NCBI GenBank assembly: GCA_028278205.1
Contig: JANQES010000064.1
Coordinates: 24,001 to 88,000, forward strand
Source of the DNA: Rhodothermales bacterium
Lineage (GTDB): Bacteria; Bacteroidota; Rhodothermia; Rhodothermales; Bin80
Direction: 5' to 3'
Length of the DNA: 64,000 nucleotides
The stretch's first letter is position 1. Each line of letters begins with the position of its first letter. Positions 62,392-64,000 of the stretch are shown piece by piece. The notes under the pieces are model-generated. The model saw nothing but the letters and a program-made list of their open reading frames with translations, did no database searches and was not told where the DNA came from. A program made the translations under genes and the position numbers.

Positions 62392-63198
62392 CTATTCTTC
62401 TTTCGTGAAGAGGCGAAGTTCGAAGCCTTCGCGGACGCGGGTGCCGGGTTCTCGGCTCTGGCGTACGATGGTGGGGTCGTCCTCGTTTTCGTCGCGGTCT
62501 AAGACGACCGAGCGGAGGTTGCGCCGCAGCAGGAGTTGTTGGGCTTCGCTGAGGGTCAGGCCCGTGACGTCGGGCACCAGGACGGTGCGCTGGCCCAGGC
62601 CCGTGCTGTACCAGAGCCTGACCCCGTCGCCCTGGTTGACCGTCGCGCCGGCGCGTGGCTCTTGCCGGGTGACCGTGTTGTTGTAGGGCGAGGGCACCGA
62701 GTCGGGCCGTTCGGCTTCGATGGTCAGGCCGTCGGCCAGCAGGCGGTTGCGCGCCTCGCGCAGCGAGAGCCCCTCGACGCGCGGCACCGTCACCGGCGGG
62801 ATCGTGCCGACGTTGACCGTCACGTAGATCAAGCGGCCCGGTTTGACCGAGGCGTTGGGCGGCGGGCTTTGATCGAGCACCACGTTGGGCTGGCGTTCCC
62901 GGTCGAAGCGTTGCAGGGGTTGGCCCACGCCCAGGCCGCGTTCGGTCAGGATCTGCCGGGCTTCTTCCATCGTGCGGTTGCGCACGTCGGGCACCTCGAC
63001 GGTGGCGTTGTAGCGCGTGTAGGCCGGCATAATCAGATGATTGAACATCAGATAAAACACAAAGAGCACCACCACGAGCAAGCCCAGGCCGGCCCAGAAA
63101 TACCGGTTGCCCAGCAAGGCTTTGAGATAGCGGAAGCTGCGTTTGGGTGCGGTCTTGAGCGCGCCCGGCCAATTGTGGAGAAATGATGATCTTTTCAT
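62392..63198 (-). CDS. Membrane-anchored PASTA-domain protein
   Basis: 268 residues from ATG 63198. A short cytoplasmic tail rich in Arg/Lys, one TM helix (YFWAGLGLLVVVLFVFYLMF), then three PASTA domains (VEVPDVRNRTMEEARQIL, VTVPRVEGLSLREARNRLL, VLVPDVTGLTLSEAQQLLL). PASTA domains bind muropeptides or the wall. No kinase or penicillin-binding domain is fused, unlike the classical cases, so it is a plain sensor or anchor. Convergent with pyrR, with only four bases between their stops. A start at 63351 would add 51 unsupported residues. Confidence 0.88.
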   Translation of the reverse strand: MKRSSFLHNWPGALKTAPKRSFRYLKALLGNRYFWAGLGLLVVVLFVFYLMFNHLIMPAYTRYNATVEVPDVRNRTMEEARQILTERGLGVGQPLQRFDRERQPNVVLDQSPPPNASVKPGRLIYVTVNVGTIPPVTVPRVEGLSLREARNRLLADGLTIEAERPDSVPSPYNNTVTRQEPRAGATVNQGDGVRLWYSTGLGQRTVLVPDVTGLTLSEAQQLLLRRNLRSVVLDRDENEDDPTIVRQSREPGTRVREGFELRLFTKEE

Positions 63199-63561
63199 GC
63201 CGATGGAACCGAAGCCCGAGCTAGCGAGAATAAGCGCCGCCTTCAGCACAAGACGAAGGGCCGCCGGCGCGCTGCCAAAAAAAATGGCAGGAGAGGAAAC
63301 CTTGCAGACGGCTCTGAGTTTCGTGGTGCCGCTCTCTTCGTAGCCGGCCACGGCGCGCAGGGGGTAAACGTTCTTTACAGGATGGCCCGTTACGCCGGTC
63401 GATGTTCCGTCATCGGGCCGGGCTGCGAAAGTTCACAGAACCTCCGCAGGCCCTTCGGCGTAACACCCCCGATGAATACGAAAGCACCTCAGTGGTAGAT
63501 GCGGCCCTCGGCTGCGTTCATCCTTTGGATCTTGAAGAGCCAATCAAGCAGCAGGCGCTAC
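63199..63561. other. Region upstream of the rRNA promoter
   Basis: It contains the promoter region of the minus-strand PASTA gene and ~300 bases before the rRNA promoter. Short frames (e.g. 63402-63593) have no family features. Nothing further is recognised. Confidence 0.4.
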
Positions 63562-63591
63562 TTGACACGCCTCCAAATCGCTTCGTATATT
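63562..63591 (+). promoter_or_regulatory. rRNA operon promoter (sigma70-like)
   Basis: TTGACA (63562-63567) and TATATT (63586-63591) with an 18-base spacer. They match the housekeeping consensus closely, and the expected start is near 63598, about 230 bases before the mature 16S end. Confidence 0.75.
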
Positions 63592-63828
63592 AACAGTCCG
63601 CGCCTTCGCGAAAAACGGGCGCCGGAAGCGGCCCATCGGGGCGCCTTCGACTCGGGTAAAAACCGGGAAGAACTGTTCTTTGATGAGACTGAAAGTATAG
63701 CGAGTCCTTTGTCGATTCAACGACAAAAGCGCCATGAGCAATCATGGCGATCTATGAGCAATCATAGAGCACAATAGTCAGGGAAGATCGGAGCGCGAAG
63801 ACGCTCACACGATAGCTTCAAACCTCTT
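63592..63828 (+). promoter_or_regulatory. rRNA leader with boxA-like site and three hairpins
   Basis: A boxA-like GTTCTTTGA occurs at 63675-63683, the antitermination element of rRNA leaders. Hairpins follow: TTTGTCG-ATTCAA-CGACAAA (63708-63727), GCCATGA-GCAA-TCATGGC (63731-63748) and CTATGA-GCAA-TCATAG (63752-63767). The last two share the same GCAA tetraloop and the word ATGAGCAATCAT. Confidence 0.6.
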
Positions 63829-64000
63829 ACTACGGAGAGTTTGATCCTGGCTCAGGACGAACGCTGGCGGCGGGCTTAACACATGCAAGTCGAACGAGAA
63901 AGCCGACTTCGGTCGGCGAGTACAGTGGCGCACGGGTGAGTAACGCGTAGGCAACCTGCCCTCGAGTGGGGAATAACTATCGGAAACGATAGCTAATACC
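63829..64000 (+). rRNA. rrs: 16S ribosomal RNA, 5' part
   Basis: AGAGTTTGATCCTGGCTCAG (the 27F site) starts at 63836, so position 1 by E. coli numbering is about 63829. GACGAACGCTGGCGGCGGGC, ACACATGCAAGTCGAACG and GTGAGTAACGCG follow in normal order. The gene continues beyond the window edge. Confidence 0.97.

Overview
The window is GC-rich, gene-dense bacterial chromosome ending in the first ~170 bases of a 16S rRNA gene. It points to the FCB group, most likely a Rhodothermia/Bacteroidota-type organism. The reasons are C-terminal secretion (type IX-style) domains with the NYPNPFNP motif on six proteins plus one remnant, a one-piece hybrid two-component regulator with AraC output, a Bacteroidota-style type B succinate dehydrogenase, choice-of-anchor B proteins and a Fur/PASTA/PyrR gene complement. 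The species cannot be named from this sequence.

Layout. 1-1.35 kb: start of a B12-binding radical SAM enzyme and a small helical-repeat protein. 1.5-9.5 kb: two different complex II operons back to back, an actinobacterial Sdh1-like sdhCAB on the minus strand and a type B sdhCAB on the plus strand, with an orphan sorting-domain remnant between them. 9.6-16.2 kb: a giant hybrid sensor/regulator, a small one-helix membrane protein with four ~21-bp repeats upstream, a winged-helix membrane regulator and a CBS protein. 16.4-24.9 kb: a thioester alpha-2-macroglobulin-like protein and a LysM lytic transglycosylase. 25.2-37.3 kb: an acyl-CoA carboxylase subunit, unknown proteins, a creatininase-family hydrolase, a remarkable membrane protein joining tandem 2-TM SLATT/DUF4231 modules to a GH19 endolysin domain and a peptidoglycan-binding domain, a D-aminoacylase-like amidohydrolase and an OmpA lipoprotein. 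38-51.8 kb: an island of six secreted beta-propeller proteins, four of them choice-of-anchor B paralogues. 52-63.2 kb: VTT/DedA protein, TPR protein, Fur regulator, a sugar-type cluster (SSS symporter, NagA-like deacetylase, two Gfo/Idh/MocA proteins), an exported Fn3-like protein, PyrR and a PASTA protein. 63.5 kb onward: rRNA promoter, structured leader and 16S.

The most unusual feature is between the genes. More than twenty intergenic gaps hold an inverted repeat, and in most of them each arm is a run of short tandem words, usually 7 nt long. The word differs from locus to locus (ATTTTGG, GTCATTG, GTGAAAC, GTCATGG, GCGTACT and others) but is shared, as reverse complement, by the two arms of one locus. 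Four copies use the same ATTTTGG arms around a core shaped like a bidirectional terminator; two of these cores align without gaps. Many elements begin directly after a stop codon or end at, or even supply, the next ATG. They resemble the heptanucleotide STRR repeats known from cyanobacteria, but here they are organised as inverted pairs.

Limits: everything was read by eye. Domain assignments rest on motif recognition, and no alignment, profile search or folding was run.
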